The notes: generated from the letters alone by a model not told the origin. A DNA stretch of 14,210 nucleotides from UBA1731 sp964440985 (GCA_964440985.1 CAYTWE010000052.1:1-14210), one strand, 5' to 3'; positions 1-8,620 are shown, counted from the stretch's first letter. Translations and numbers: made by a program.

Positions 1-9
1 AAGCAGGAA

Positions 10-106
10 GGTGGTTCGTTTCGCGTGTGATAAAACGATATCCGGGGCACTTCGCCATATGCGCCGACGCTTCGGGTAGTTCGCTTTGCGTGTGATAAAA
101 CGATAT
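10..106. repeat. Direct repeat pair, 32 bp, period 65 bp
   Basis: Positions 10-41 and 75-106 match at 29 of 32 bases (differences at 13/78, 19/84 and 22/87). The shared core includes GCGTGTGATAAAACGATAT, which is identical in both copies. The copies lie upstream of the promoter at 155-183, and the 65-bp offset is close to six helical turns. They could be two sites for a DNA-binding regulator of the downstream secreted-protein operon, or the end of a longer repeat array that begins before this window. No coding gene is convincing in 1-218. Confidence 0.75.
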
Positions 107-154
107 GTGAGGAAGCTGAACATCCATCCGCCGCAAAATGACATAAAATGCGAC

Positions 155-183
155 TTGACAAAAAAAAACGCTTATGATAGAAT
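155..183 (+). promoter_or_regulatory. Sigma70-type promoter of the secreted-protein operon
   Basis: A perfect -35 hexamer TTGACA (155-160) is followed after 17 bp by TAGAAT (178-183), which matches the -10 consensus at 5 of 6 bases. Transcription would start near 190, in an AT-rich stretch. This excludes the in-frame ATG at 174 as a start, since it lies inside the promoter, and supports the ATG at 219. Confidence 0.8.
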
Positions 184-207
184 CGTTGGCAATTTTAAAA
201 TTTTATC

Positions 208-212
208 AGGAG
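208..212 (+). promoter_or_regulatory. Ribosome binding site deciding the start at 219
   Basis: AGGAG at 208-212 lies 6 bases before the ATG at 219. Together with the promoter at 155-183 it fixes the start of the first large gene. Confidence 0.8.
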
Positions 213-218
213 TGTATC

Positions 219-3200
219 ATGTCGCAATGCAATATCTTATGGCGTCAGATGTTTTTGGCGTTGGCATCTTTGGGTGTTGTGCCGTTCGCCGTGACGGCCT
301 CAGCCTCTCCGGTTTCTGCCGGATACCGTGAAACGGTCGGCATTGCGGTGGCGGCCGGGGTGCAGACGGCGTTGACGGAACGTGTTGCGCTTTCCGCTGA
401 TGGGCGCTTCATAAAGGCTGGAGACGGGACGTTGACTCTGCCCGTAAGTGCGGTCGATTCAAGTGTATCTCCGACCGTGCATGTGCTGGGTGGAACGCTT
501 GCGCTTACGGCGACATCACTCCCGACCGCTGACGCTTCAACTCCGTCGGAGGTGATTGCCCGCAAGGCGGCGTTCTGGGTGGATGCAGCGAACGGACAGG
601 GCCTCGTGGCAACGAACGGCGAATCCAGTTCGGCCTATGCCGCTCGGTGGTGTGATCGCCGTGAGACGAATCTGTCCGCACCGACCATGTGGTATGCCGA
701 GCCGTGGTGGACGAACTCGACCTCCTCTGCGCTCTGGGGCGTTCCGCCGTCCGTTCAGACGGTGGACGGCCGCCGCACTGTCTTTTTCGGCGGCAAAAAC
801 TCCAGCCAGTGCATGCTGTTCTGCAAAGACGGGAAGACGGCGAAGCTTTCGGGCGTTCGCGATGTCTTTCTTGTGATTGGAGTGACGAACTGTCTCGGTC
901 TTGTGCTTGGCCATTACGGTGACCCTGGCTCGCCGTTCTTCAACACTGAAGTGGAGACTTGGCCCGTCAAGCGTTTCCACTATCCGCGCAACGATGTTGG
1001 CGTCGACAGCTATGTGGCGCGGTTCTATCTCGACGGAATGCGTTTCGATCCGTTCACCGTCGGGCCGAAACGTGGTTTCCAGCTGTACGAACGCCATCAT
1101 GTTGAGGACATACGTGCAGATACGGGTGCGATGGCGTTTTTCACAGGATACAGCGACAAGAAATCATGCGAGGGCGGCGACTATTTGTGCGAAGCCGTCA
1201 TTTTCACGAACCGCCTCACCGAGGTGGAGCGTCTCGACGTGCGGCGGTATTTGATGGCGAAGTGGGGTCTTCCTCACGTGCAGCGCACAGAGACGCCGAT
1301 GCAGAGGAACTACGCGACATTCGCCACATCATCCAACGCCACGGTCGAGGTGACGGTCGACGGCGCGGACGCAATGGACGACATTCGCCTTTCCGGCGAG
1401 GGGACGCTCGTCAAGAAAGGCTCCGGTACGCTGACGCTCGGGCCGTCCGATGCCGTTCCGTTCAGCGGTACGCTCAACCTTGAAGATGGTGCAGTCGCGA
1501 CACGCGGCGGACGCATCCCGTCCGTCAGGCTTGCTTCGGGCACTCGGCTCACCTCTCGCGAAGTCAACACCTCGTCCGCCGCGCCCGATACGTCGGAAGG
1601 GCAGTCTGCCGCCGCAACGACGGTGACGATGCACGGTGATGCAGGCGACGGCACGGTCGTCAAGGACGGAGCCGGGCCGGCGCGTGTACGCTCAATCGCA
1701 TCGGATGTGAAGCGTCTGAAGGTGACGGAAGGGCAGCTTGTGCTGGATTCCGGGAACGCAGCGCATACGTTTTCGCCCGCAAGCGCCGTTTCGGCGACGA
1801 TTCCGAACCACGATTTCGAGCAGCGTCCCGCGAACCTCTATCGGAGCGACCTCCCCTATGCCCAATCCTACAAGCTGGATGCCGCTTCTGGGTGGACGGC
1901 ACTGAACGGAGCGTCCGATGCCGTGGTGCTGACATCCGTGCCGTCGTCGTTCGGAGACAAGTGGGGAACGTGGTGTTCGCATCCGTGTCCGCAGGGGACG
2001 AACGTGCTGTATCTCATCAGCAACGCGGGGGCGTACACGACGGTGACATTCCCGGCGGATGGCTATTACCAGGGCAGCGTGCTGGCGTCCGTTCGCTGGC
2101 GCGACGATGAGCCAAAGTATTCGCCGGTTGACGTGTTCCTTGGAACCGACCTCAGTTCGACGAACGTGATCGGGACGGTTGTCGGCGCGATGAAAAACAA
2201 TGCCGCGCAGGACTTCCGCCGGTACTATTTCAGGACGCCGTATGTCGAGGCCGGCAAGGCGTATGTGTTCGGCGTCAAGAGCCGGGAGAAGGTGGATGCC
2301 GGCATCGCCTTGGACGATTTCCGCCTTGACCTGATTCCGGACGGAGAAAGCCAGCAGGCGGCCTACAAGATTCCGAACGGGGACTTTGAACAGATCGGGC
2401 CGATTGCGCATATGTGGCGTTTGACAAACGGATGCACGGTTGCGGGGTGGACGTTCTGCGACTGGTTGGTGAAGTCCGTGCCGGCTGTGGCGGTTGCGTT
2501 GCCCTCCACGATCTGCGGAAGCGGACGGCTGTTCTCGGCGGCAGATGTCGTATGGAACTCCGTTCAGATGGCGCTGGCGTCAAATTCATGGATCGAGACG
2601 ACGTTCACGCCGCCGGCCGGAACATATTGGCTGCGCGGACGGATGGCAGACTGGCCGGCAAATTGGGAAGGGACCACGCTTGCTGCTGTTGGCGCAACAA
2701 TCCGGGCGACAGTGACGCGGAGCGGCACGACGATCGAGCTTGGTTCGCAGGTCGCTTCGAGCCATATGCTTTCGGGGTGCGTGTGGCCGAATGCGTTCAC
2801 TGTCGACGGTGCAATGCCGGTGACGCTGCGCATCGAGCAGGCGGGCAATAACAGCGTTGCGCTCGTGGATGACTTTGAACTGGTAGCCGCAATGACGGAT
2901 GAACTTCTTGCCGATACGTCAACCGAGGACAAGACAAAGTGGAATCCGCTCAACCCGGCGGCGCCGAAACTCGTTCCGGATGGAGCCCAAAGCGGCTATC
3001 TCCGGGATTATGACGGCATTGTGACGGTGAATTCGGTTCAGGAGCCGTTTGTAAAGTATTGGGGGCACAACCGCTTCGTTGGAGACCGGTACATCTTTCT
3101 TGCGCAGAACGGCGGAATGCAGCAGGCCGTGACAATTCCGCAGTCTGGAATCTACAGGCTCACGTACCACGAACGTTCTCGCGTGACGCCGAGCAACGGC

Positions 3201-3656
3201 GGCAATCCCGTTCGCGCATGGATCCGAAGCGAGGATGGTTCGTACACCAACTTCATCTCGAAGTCTACGCGCTACATCTGCACCAACTTCGTCGAGCACT
3301 CATTCATGTTCAATATGCCGTCCGCAGGACGCTATGTGTTGGCGTTCCAGGGCGCAGGATACAACTGGATGACCAATCCGAAAGAGGATCTTGAAGCGTT
3401 GGTTGACGGCGTTTCGCTCAAGCATGTCGCGCAGACGCCGGCTGATGTTCCGGACGTGCCGGCGCGTATGCGCATCAGCGTGTCGGAAGGGGCGATGCTG
3501 GCTCTCGACTTCCCTGGTACGATACACACCGGCACGGTCACTCTTGGCGGGAGGCGTGTGGTTGGGCGCATCGATTCCTCGACGCACCCGGACTTCATCT
3601 GCGGGATGGGAGCCATCGAGGCGAGGCCCGAAGGCGCAGTGATCGTAATCAGATAG
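219..3656 (+). CDS. Secreted modular surface protein: LamG-like domain, beta-strand repeats, three carbohydrate-binding-like modules
   Basis: Protein of 1145 aa with an N-terminal signal peptide: a hydrophobic stretch, then ASA/VSA sites near residues 28-34. Residues about 115-352 resemble a concanavalin A/LamG-like jelly-roll, from AAFWVDA to YLMAKWGLP. Short autotransporter-type beta-strand motifs occur near 68 (GDGTLTLP) and 393-410 (GEGTLVKKGSGTLTLG). Two related beta-sandwich modules open with NHDFEQ (530) and NGDFEQ (720) and end in DDFRLDL and DDFELVA. A third, different module covers about 892-1070. No autotransporter barrel, PEP-CTERM, LPXTG or transmembrane anchor is seen at the C-terminus, so how it is retained is unclear. 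The likely role is glycan binding or adhesion outside the cell; no catalytic motif is apparent. It is first in an operon with the glycosidase at 3694. The modular reading is good, the exact function unknown. Confidence 0.8.
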   Translation: MSQCNILWRQMFLALASLGVVPFAVTASASPVSAGYRETVGIAVAAGVQTALTERVALSADGRFIKAGDGTLTLPVSAVDSSVSPTVHVLGGTLALTATSLPTADASTPSEVIARKAAFWVDAANGQGLVATNGESSSAYAARWCDRRETNLSAPTMWYAEPWWTNSTSSALWGVPPSVQTVDGRRTVFFGGKNSSQCMLFCKDGKTAKLSGVRDVFLVIGVTNCLGLVLGHYGDPGSPFFNTEVETWPVKRFHYPRNDVGVDSYVARFYLDGMRFDPFTVGPKRGFQLYERHHVEDIRADTGAMAFFTGYSDKKSCEGGDYLCEAVIFTNRLTEVERLDVRRYLMAKWGLPHVQRTETPMQRNYATFATSSNATVEVTVDGADAMDDIRLSGEGTLVKKGSGTLTLGPSDAVPFSGTLNLEDGAVATRGGRIPSVRLASGTRLTSREVNTSSAAPDTSEGQSAAATTVTMHGDAGDGTVVKDGAGPARVRSIASDVKRLKVTEGQLVLDSGNAAHTFSPASAVSATIPNHDFEQRPANLYRSDLPYAQSYKLDAASGWTALNGASDAVVLTSVPSSFGDKWGTWCSHPCPQGTNVLYLISNAGAYTTVTFPADGYYQGSVLASVRWRDDEPKYSPVDVFLGTDLSSTNVIGTVVGAMKNNAAQDFRRYYFRTPYVEAGKAYVFGVKSREKVDAGIALDDFRLDLIPDGESQQAAYKIPNGDFEQIGPIAHMWRLTNGCTVAGWTFCDWLVKSVPAVAVALPSTICGSGRLFSAADVVWNSVQMALASNSWIETTFTPPAGTYWLRGRMADWPANWEGTTLAAVGATIRATVTRSGTTIELGSQVASSHMLSGCVWPNAFTVDGAMPVTLRIEQAGNNSVALVDDFELVAAMTDELLADTSTEDKTKWNPLNPAAPKLVPDGAQSGYLRDYDGIVTVNSVQEPFVKYWGHNRFVGDRYIFLAQNGGMQQAVTIPQSGIYRLTYHERSRVTPSNGGNPVRAWIRSEDGSYTNFISKSTRYICTNFVEHSFMFNMPSAGRYVLAFQGAGYNWMTNPKEDLEALVDGVSLKHVAQTPADVPDVPARMRISVSEGAMLALDFPGTIHTGTVTLGGRRVVGRIDSSTHPDFICGMGAIEARPEGAVIVIR

Positions 3657-3693
3657 TGCACCGTCGATGCGTTTCGGCGGAGAAGGGAAGATT

Positions 3694-6600
3694 ATGACAA
3701 GCAGGTTCTGTGTGGCCGCAATTGCGGTCTGCGCATCGTCGTTTGCGGTGGCGGATGTTGTGTTCGACGCCTCAAACTCATTCGGCGGCATTCGCGCAGC
3801 GAGATCGTGCGCGGTATCAATCAAGGGCGGAACGCTTCGCGTGACGGATATCGAACGCGATCCGCAGCTTGCGTTTCCTCCAATGACGATTGACCCGTCG
3901 GAGATAGATACGCTGGAATACCGGTACCGCGCAAGCGGAACGGGGAAGGTCTCAGGACAGCTGTATTACTGGACTGAGGGCGGCAACGCATCCGACCACA
4001 GAAGATGGGCGCTGCCTGCGCCTGTCGCGGACGGACAGTGGCATACCGTCTCGCTTGGGCTGAAGGCCATCGCCAACCGGGCGAGCTGGCTCAACGGCGG
4101 CGTGATCACGGGCCTGAGGTTCGACCCGACTGATGCGGCAGGCGGATCGATCGAGTACGAATACATCAAGCTGAAAGGCTCATCCGCAAAGGCGGCCGTA
4201 AAGATTCCGGCGTGGCACGGAAAGCTTGATGCTCCTGAATGGCCAGAAGTCGAGCCGAAGTACTACAACCATGCAGATGATCCCGCGTTTACGGTGAAGG
4301 GGGCGTATTTCAAGGGACGCTTTGTGTCGGCGGCGGCCGATGCGGCCGGGAAGAAAAGCGGCAGGTTTCAGTTGCGGCGGCGGTTCTCGCTGAAAGGTGC
4401 GCCGTCCGACGCCTGGCTCCAGGGCATGGGCGACAACCGGGCGACGTTCTCCGTCAACGGTCGCGTCGCAATGCGTACGAGATATCGCCATGGTCTTGCC
4501 GAAAACGTGTCCGCACGCGAAAACGTGCTGCCGCTCCTGAAGTCGGGCGAGAACGTCATGACGGTGGAGTACGAGACGGACAAACTGTTCGAATACTCCG
4601 TGCCTCGTACTTTCCCGGGCGGCATTGCCGCCGAGCTTTTCATATCATATCCTGACGGAACACACGAACGAATCGACACGGATGGCCTGTTTGAATCCTC
4701 CGTAGACGGAAAGGAGTGGACGGGCGTCGTTCTGTCCGCGCTGCCGCCCGCTCCGCCACGCGACACGCGGCTTCAGTACTGCGACTTCGAGCATCCGCAG
4801 ACGTTCCTCGGCGGCGGCCCGGAAGCGGATCGGGTGAAGGCGGGCGAGACGGTCATGCTGCGCTATTCGTTCGAGGGCGCAGCGCCCGAAGGGGCGTTCC
4901 CTGTTCGCGTGGCGCTTACAAAGGGTGCGTCTCTGTGGTGGGACGAAGAGATGGAGATGTCCTCCTCCAACATCGTGCGGATGGCGAACGGACGATGGCG
5001 GATGGATGTTCCGTTTGTCGCACCTCTTTACATCCATGCCGGCGACTACGAGATTTCGCTTGAATCCAACTCCATCTACTGCCGCAGGGGCGGACGGATG
5101 GCCGGGAGGCTGGCTGTCGTTGCGGCGGACGTAATTCCGGGCTTTGAAAAGCCGGTTGCGGCGGAGATGAAGAGGATTGCGGGATGTCCTGCGGTGCATA
5201 TCGACGGACGTCCGCTCCCGATCCTGTGGGGCGGGAGCGCCTACGGGAAGCGCGTCGACCGTCTTCCGCGCCACAGCGATATGCCGCTGACGGTCGTCAC
5301 GGCATATATGCCGAACTACAAGGAGTGGCATCCGCAGATGGGCGTATACGATTTTGCGGCATTTGATCGAACTGCCGAGAAGTTCCGCCGCACCAACCCG
5401 GACGCATATTTTGTGTGGGATCTGCAGCTGTATCCGCCAGACAACTTTGCGCTCCGGCATCCGGACGATATGTCCGCCGACGACAAGGGCGACCGTTCGC
5501 CTGTTGCGCGGTTCAGCTGGAGCTATGCGTCGAAGCGCGGCATGGATGAAATCAAGGAGATGGCCGAAAAGGCGATAAGGTGGCTTGAGACGTCGCCGTA
5601 CGCCAACAGAATCATCGGCTATCGCGTCAATTCCGGACACACGATAGAATGGCTCGGATGGGGTTCGCGGCCAGGACGCGCACGTGACTTCTCGCCGGTG
5701 GGCAAGGCGGCGTTTGCGAAGTTCGCGGCAGAACGCTACCCGTCGCTGAAGAATCCGCACGTGCCGACGCTTGAGGAACGTCGCGCCCTCGATGCGCCGA
5801 ATGACATCCTGTGGGATCGAGAGCGCCATCTGAACGCCATCGCCTACATGGAGTACGCTTCGTGGATAATCGCGCAGGACGTGCTTGAGACGTGCGGACA
5901 CGCCAAAGCGGTGCTCAAATCGCTTGGACGCACGAAGCTCGTCGGAACGTACTACGGCTATACGCACTATTTGAACATAACCGGGCGCGACATATGGCGC
6001 GGACACTTTGCGCTTCAGGAGATACTCGACCGCAGCAACGGTGCGATCGATTTCCTAATTTCGCCGCTCAGCTATTCGCAGCGGCGGATCGGTGATACGT
6101 ACGGCGACATGAAGCCGTTCGCAACGATGTCCGCCGCCGGAATCCTGCCGGTCAGCGAAGACGATTCGCGCACACACAACAGGATCTTCCCTAAATGGCA
6201 CGGCTTCAATCAGACTATCAATCCGTTCCAGACCGAGGCGCTGGTTCGCCGGAACGCATCCATTTCGATGTGCCGCCGCACCGGTATATATTTTCTCGGG
6301 CTTTCAGCCGGGTACGATTTCTGTTCGCCGGAATGTTCGGCGGCCGGGCGCGACATCCTGCCCGTGCAGAGGCTCTGCCTTGAAAACGGCGTCGGCCGCC
6401 ATGCGGAGGTTGCGCTTGTCGCAAGCGAAAGATCCGTATGCGCCTCGCCCGACCTCGGCGACATCCCGCTGTCGGAGACGGGACGCTGGGAGCAGGAGTA
6501 TGCGCCGGACGGAACGGTCACGCATCGGCCGGAGAGGACGTCCCTGATGAACGAGGAGATATTTGGGCGCATTCAGACGAAGTTCGCCCGCTCCGGTGTT

Positions 6601-7299
6601 CCTGTGGATCTGCTGCTCGCGGAAGATCTGGTGAAGCGTCCGGGCGACTACCGGCTCTACGTGTTCCTCAACCAGTTCACGTATGACGACGGGACGCTTG
6701 CTGCGGTGAAGCGTCTTCGTGAGCGCGGCGCCACGATTCTCTGGCTCTACGCGCCCGGACGGATGAACGGAAGGTCGCTGGCGGGCATGAAGGAGCTGAC
6801 CGGGATGGAGTTCGCGCAGATGCCTGGCCCGACGGTGCCGGGTGTGACCGTAAAGTCCGGCGGCAGATACATGGGAATGCCGTCCGCAAAGGTGGCGCAG
6901 GCGTTCTACCCCGTAAATCCGGGCGCAGTGCTGGGGACGTATGCCGATGGGCGGCCCGGCCTTGCGGCGTCAAAGGTCGGGCAGTCGCTTTCGTTCTTCT
7001 CCGGGACGTGGCAATTGGACGTGCCGTTCATCAAGGCTCTCGTGAAGAAGGCAGGTGCGCACGTCTACTGCGAATCCGACGATCCCGTGGAGGCGAACGA
7101 CGCGCTCTTCACGCTCCACGCTCGGTCTCCGGGAGTGAAGACCGTGCGTCTGCCGCGCAAGGTGGCGGCCGTGGCCGACGTTTTTGGCAAGCGCGTCGTT
7201 GCGCGAGACACGGACAGGTTCACGTTCTCCGCGACGCTGCATTCGACGCATCTCTTCTACTTCGGTCCGGACGCCGAATCGCTTTGCGTCACACGATGA
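3694..7299 (+). CDS. Secreted GH42-like (clan GH-A) multidomain glycoside hydrolase
   Basis: Protein of 1201 aa. The start at 3694 is chosen over the in-frame ATG at 3667 because it gives a clean signal peptide (MTSRFCVAAIAVCASSFAVA, then DVV) and follows a GGAG/GGGAAG purine-rich site. Residues about 20-165 look like a beta-sandwich binding domain. About 205-345 resembles the galactose-binding-like fold found before rhamnosidases and beta-galactosidases. A TIM-barrel region starts near 490. Candidate catalytic acids are Glu652 (in HTIEWLGWG) and Glu822 (in VSEDDSRTH); their 170-residue spacing matches the acid/base to nucleophile spacing known for GH42 beta-galactosidases. Residues about 985-1060 resemble the GH42 trimerisation (GATase-like) domain. 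The Asn that normally precedes the acid/base in GH-A enzymes is absent, so it is divergent and its substrate is open. It lies 37 bp after the modular protein, probably in the same operon. Confidence 0.7.
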   Translation: MTSRFCVAAIAVCASSFAVADVVFDASNSFGGIRAARSCAVSIKGGTLRVTDIERDPQLAFPPMTIDPSEIDTLEYRYRASGTGKVSGQLYYWTEGGNASDHRRWALPAPVADGQWHTVSLGLKAIANRASWLNGGVITGLRFDPTDAAGGSIEYEYIKLKGSSAKAAVKIPAWHGKLDAPEWPEVEPKYYNHADDPAFTVKGAYFKGRFVSAAADAAGKKSGRFQLRRRFSLKGAPSDAWLQGMGDNRATFSVNGRVAMRTRYRHGLAENVSARENVLPLLKSGENVMTVEYETDKLFEYSVPRTFPGGIAAELFISYPDGTHERIDTDGLFESSVDGKEWTGVVLSALPPAPPRDTRLQYCDFEHPQTFLGGGPEADRVKAGETVMLRYSFEGAAPEGAFPVRVALTKGASLWWDEEMEMSSSNIVRMANGRWRMDVPFVAPLYIHAGDYEISLESNSIYCRRGGRMAGRLAVVAADVIPGFEKPVAAEMKRIAGCPAVHIDGRPLPILWGGSAYGKRVDRLPRHSDMPLTVVTAYMPNYKEWHPQMGVYDFAAFDRTAEKFRRTNPDAYFVWDLQLYPPDNFALRHPDDMSADDKGDRSPVARFSWSYASKRGMDEIKEMAEKAIRWLETSPYANRIIGYRVNSGHTIEWLGWGSRPGRARDFSPVGKAAFAKFAAERYPSLKNPHVPTLEERRALDAPNDILWDRERHLNAIAYMEYASWIIAQDVLETCGHAKAVLKSLGRTKLVGTYYGYTHYLNITGRDIWRGHFALQEILDRSNGAIDFLISPLSYSQRRIGDTYGDMKPFATMSAAGILPVSEDDSRTHNRIFPKWHGFNQTINPFQTEALVRRNASISMCRRTGIYFLGLSAGYDFCSPECSAAGRDILPVQRLCLENGVGRHAEVALVASERSVCASPDLGDIPLSETGRWEQEYAPDGTVTHRPERTSLMNEEIFGRIQTKFARSGVPVDLLLAEDLVKRPGDYRLYVFLNQFTYDDGTLAAVKRLRERGATILWLYAPGRMNGRSLAGMKELTGMEFAQMPGPTVPGVTVKSGGRYMGMPSAKVAQAFYPVNPGAVLGTYADGRPGLAASKVGQSLSFFSGTWQLDVPFIKALVKKAGAHVYCESDDPVEANDALFTLHARSPGVKTVRLPRKVAAVADVFGKRVVARDTDRFTFSATLHSTHLFYFGPDAESLCVTR

Positions 7300-8419
7300 G
7301 CATACAGTCGCCGTAGGAGAAGAAACGGTACTCCTCCTTCACCGCGAACGCATATGCGCAAAGCATTCGTTCGCGTCCCGCCAGGGCGGACACCATCATC
7401 AGCAGCGTTGACTGGGGAAGGTGGAAGTTCGTCAGCATGGCGTCGCACACCTGGAACCTGTACGGCGGGTAGATGAAGATGTTTGAAGCCCCTGAGCCGG
7501 GGACGATCAGCGGCTCTCCCGGTGTGCGTTCGCGGTTGGCCACAGTCTCAAGCGTACGCACCGTCGTAGAGCCGACGCACACCACGCGGCCGCCGCGGGC
7601 CTTGCAGGCGTTGATTGCATCCGCCGTCTCGGGCGGGACTGTGAACGCTTCGAAATCCATGTGGTGATCTTCGATGTCCTCCGTCTTCACCGGACGGAAC
7701 GTGCCTGGGCCTACATGCAGCGTCACGGCGCACCTGCGGACGCCCTTCCTTTCAAGCGCGGCGAATATCTCGTCCGTGAAATGCAGGCCGGCGGTCGGTG
7801 CGGCGACAGAACCCACGTGCTTCGCGTAGATCGTCTGATATCTCTCGCGGTCGGCAAGCTCCTCCTGTCTTGTCCCCTCGCGGTGGACGTACGGCGGAAC
7901 AGGTGTGTGGCCGAACTCATCGAGTAGATCCATCAATGGGCGTTCGCATTCGAATGAGACCTTCCACATCCCGATGCCCTCCAGCTTCGAGATGAGACGC
8001 GCCTTCAGCTCTGCGTTCGGGCCGAACACGGCGACCTGTCCCTCGCGGCATTTGCGTCCCGACCCGATCATCACGTTCCAGATGAGCTTTTCGCCTCTCT
8101 GCGCTTCGCTTCCGTCATGTGCGTCAAGGGGAGCGGACAGGTCGGCTTCGGATTCCGGCGCAGCCGCGACCATCAGCAGTTCGACCTCGCCGGGCGTATC
8201 GGACCATGTGCCTATGAGACGCGCCGGGAACACCTTGGTGTCGTTCACGACCAGAAGGTCGTCCGGCGTGAGATACTCGACTATGTCCGAAATGCAACGA
8301 TGCTCAATCACCCCCGTGTCGCGATGCAGCACCATCATCTTCTCGGTGCCGCGCCGTTCTACCGGATGCTGCGCTATCAGCCGCTGTGGGAGCGGATACC
8401 AAAACTGTCTCGCTTTCAT
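7289..8419 (-). CDS. queA: S-adenosylmethionine:tRNA ribosyltransferase-isomerase
   Basis: Cytoplasmic enzyme that transfers and isomerises the ribosyl group of AdoMet onto preQ1 in tRNA, giving epoxyqueuosine at position 34 of GUN-anticodon tRNAs. Family signatures are clear: NDTKVFPARLIG (59-70), AAPTAGLHFT (about 205), HVGPGTF (about 235), the VGSTTVRTLE motif, NFHLPQSTLLM (about 329), and the tail YRFFSYGDCMLI. The start at 8419 gives the usual beginning MKARQFWYPLP; the upstream ATG at 8446 adds nine residues that do not fit the family and lies upstream of the likely -10. Length is 376 aa, a little long, because of a hydrophilic insert at about 86-110 (PESEADLSAPLDAHDGSEAQ). There is no Shine-Dalgarno sequence. 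The 3' end overlaps the convergent glycosidase gene by 11 bp. Confidence 0.97.
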   Translation of the reverse strand: MKARQFWYPLPQRLIAQHPVERRGTEKMMVLHRDTGVIEHRCISDIVEYLTPDDLLVVNDTKVFPARLIGTWSDTPGEVELLMVAAAPESEADLSAPLDAHDGSEAQRGEKLIWNVMIGSGRKCREGQVAVFGPNAELKARLISKLEGIGMWKVSFECERPLMDLLDEFGHTPVPPYVHREGTRQEELADRERYQTIYAKHVGSVAAPTAGLHFTDEIFAALERKGVRRCAVTLHVGPGTFRPVKTEDIEDHHMDFEAFTVPPETADAINACKARGGRVVCVGSTTVRTLETVANRERTPGEPLIVPGSGASNIFIYPPYRFQVCDAMLTNFHLPQSTLLMMVSALAGRERMLCAYAFAVKEEYRFFSYGDCMLIV

Positions 8420-8438
8420 TTGGTGTATTGTACCAAAT
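8418..8438 (-). promoter_or_regulatory. queA -10 element within an inverted repeat; possible leaderless start
   Basis: On the minus strand TACAAT (8427-8432) is followed by 7 bases and then the queA ATG (8417-8419), so transcription would begin at or next to the start codon. No good -35 is seen at 16-18 bp. The -10 lies within a perfect 7-bp inverted repeat, ATTTGGT (8418-8424) and ACCAAAT (8432-8438), with a 7-base spacer. The repeat could be an operator, or in longer transcripts an RNA hairpin covering the start codon. Confidence 0.5.
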
Positions 8439-8521
8439 AACGTCATGGCGCACTATGACGCAACGCAGACAATACGCAGTAGAACACGAAAAGCGATTGC
8501 GAAGGAAGGGTGGATTGCGCC

Positions 8522-8541
8522 AACTGGGGACATCCCCAATT
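8522..8541 (-). other. Hairpin just downstream of tRNA-Thr
   Basis: AATTGGGG and CCCCAGTT (minus strand) can form an 8-bp stem, including one G-U pair, around an ATGT loop. It begins 3 bases after the encoded CCA end. No T-run follows on either strand, so it is not a classical intrinsic terminator; it may act in tRNA 3' processing or weak termination before queA. Confidence 0.5.
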
Positions 8542-8544
8542 GAT

Positions 8545-8620
8545 TGGAGCCAGGTAACGGATTCGAACCGCCGACCTGCTCATTACGAATGAGCCGCACT
8601 ACCAGCTGTGCTAACCTGGC
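8545..8620 (-). tRNA. trnT: tRNA-Thr (anticodon CGU), CCA encoded
   Basis: The minus strand folds into a full cloverleaf. The acceptor stem is GCCAGGT with ACCTGGC, and the D-stem GCAC with GTGC. The anticodon stem GCTCA with TGAGC encloses the loop TTCGTAA (anticodon CGT, reading ACG). The T-arm loop is TTCGAAT, with two G-U pairs in its stem. Discriminator T and an encoded CCA (8545-8547) follow. Without CCA the gene is 8548-8620. It has its own promoter at 8641-8669 and lies upstream of queA on the same strand, but is not itself a queuosine tRNA. Confidence 0.96.

Noticed and set aside
10..106. Possible CRISPR array
   Set aside because: Only two imperfect repeat copies are visible and no cas gene is present.
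174..218. In-frame upstream ATG for the first large protein
   Set aside because: It lies within the spacer/-10 region of the promoter, has no ribosome binding site and would put 15 residues before a proper signal peptide.
3667..3693. In-frame upstream ATG for the glycosidase
   Set aside because: It places nine charged residues before the signal peptide and skips the purine-rich ribosome site just before 3694.
4645..6006. 453-codon open frame antisense to the glycosidase gene
   Set aside because: Its translation is Arg/His-rich with no recognisable domain, it sits opposite well-supported GH motifs, and GC-rich codon use commonly opens such frames.
8420..8446. Upstream ATG for queA
   Set aside because: The added nine residues do not match the family's N-terminus, and the likely -10 element lies between this ATG and the chosen start.
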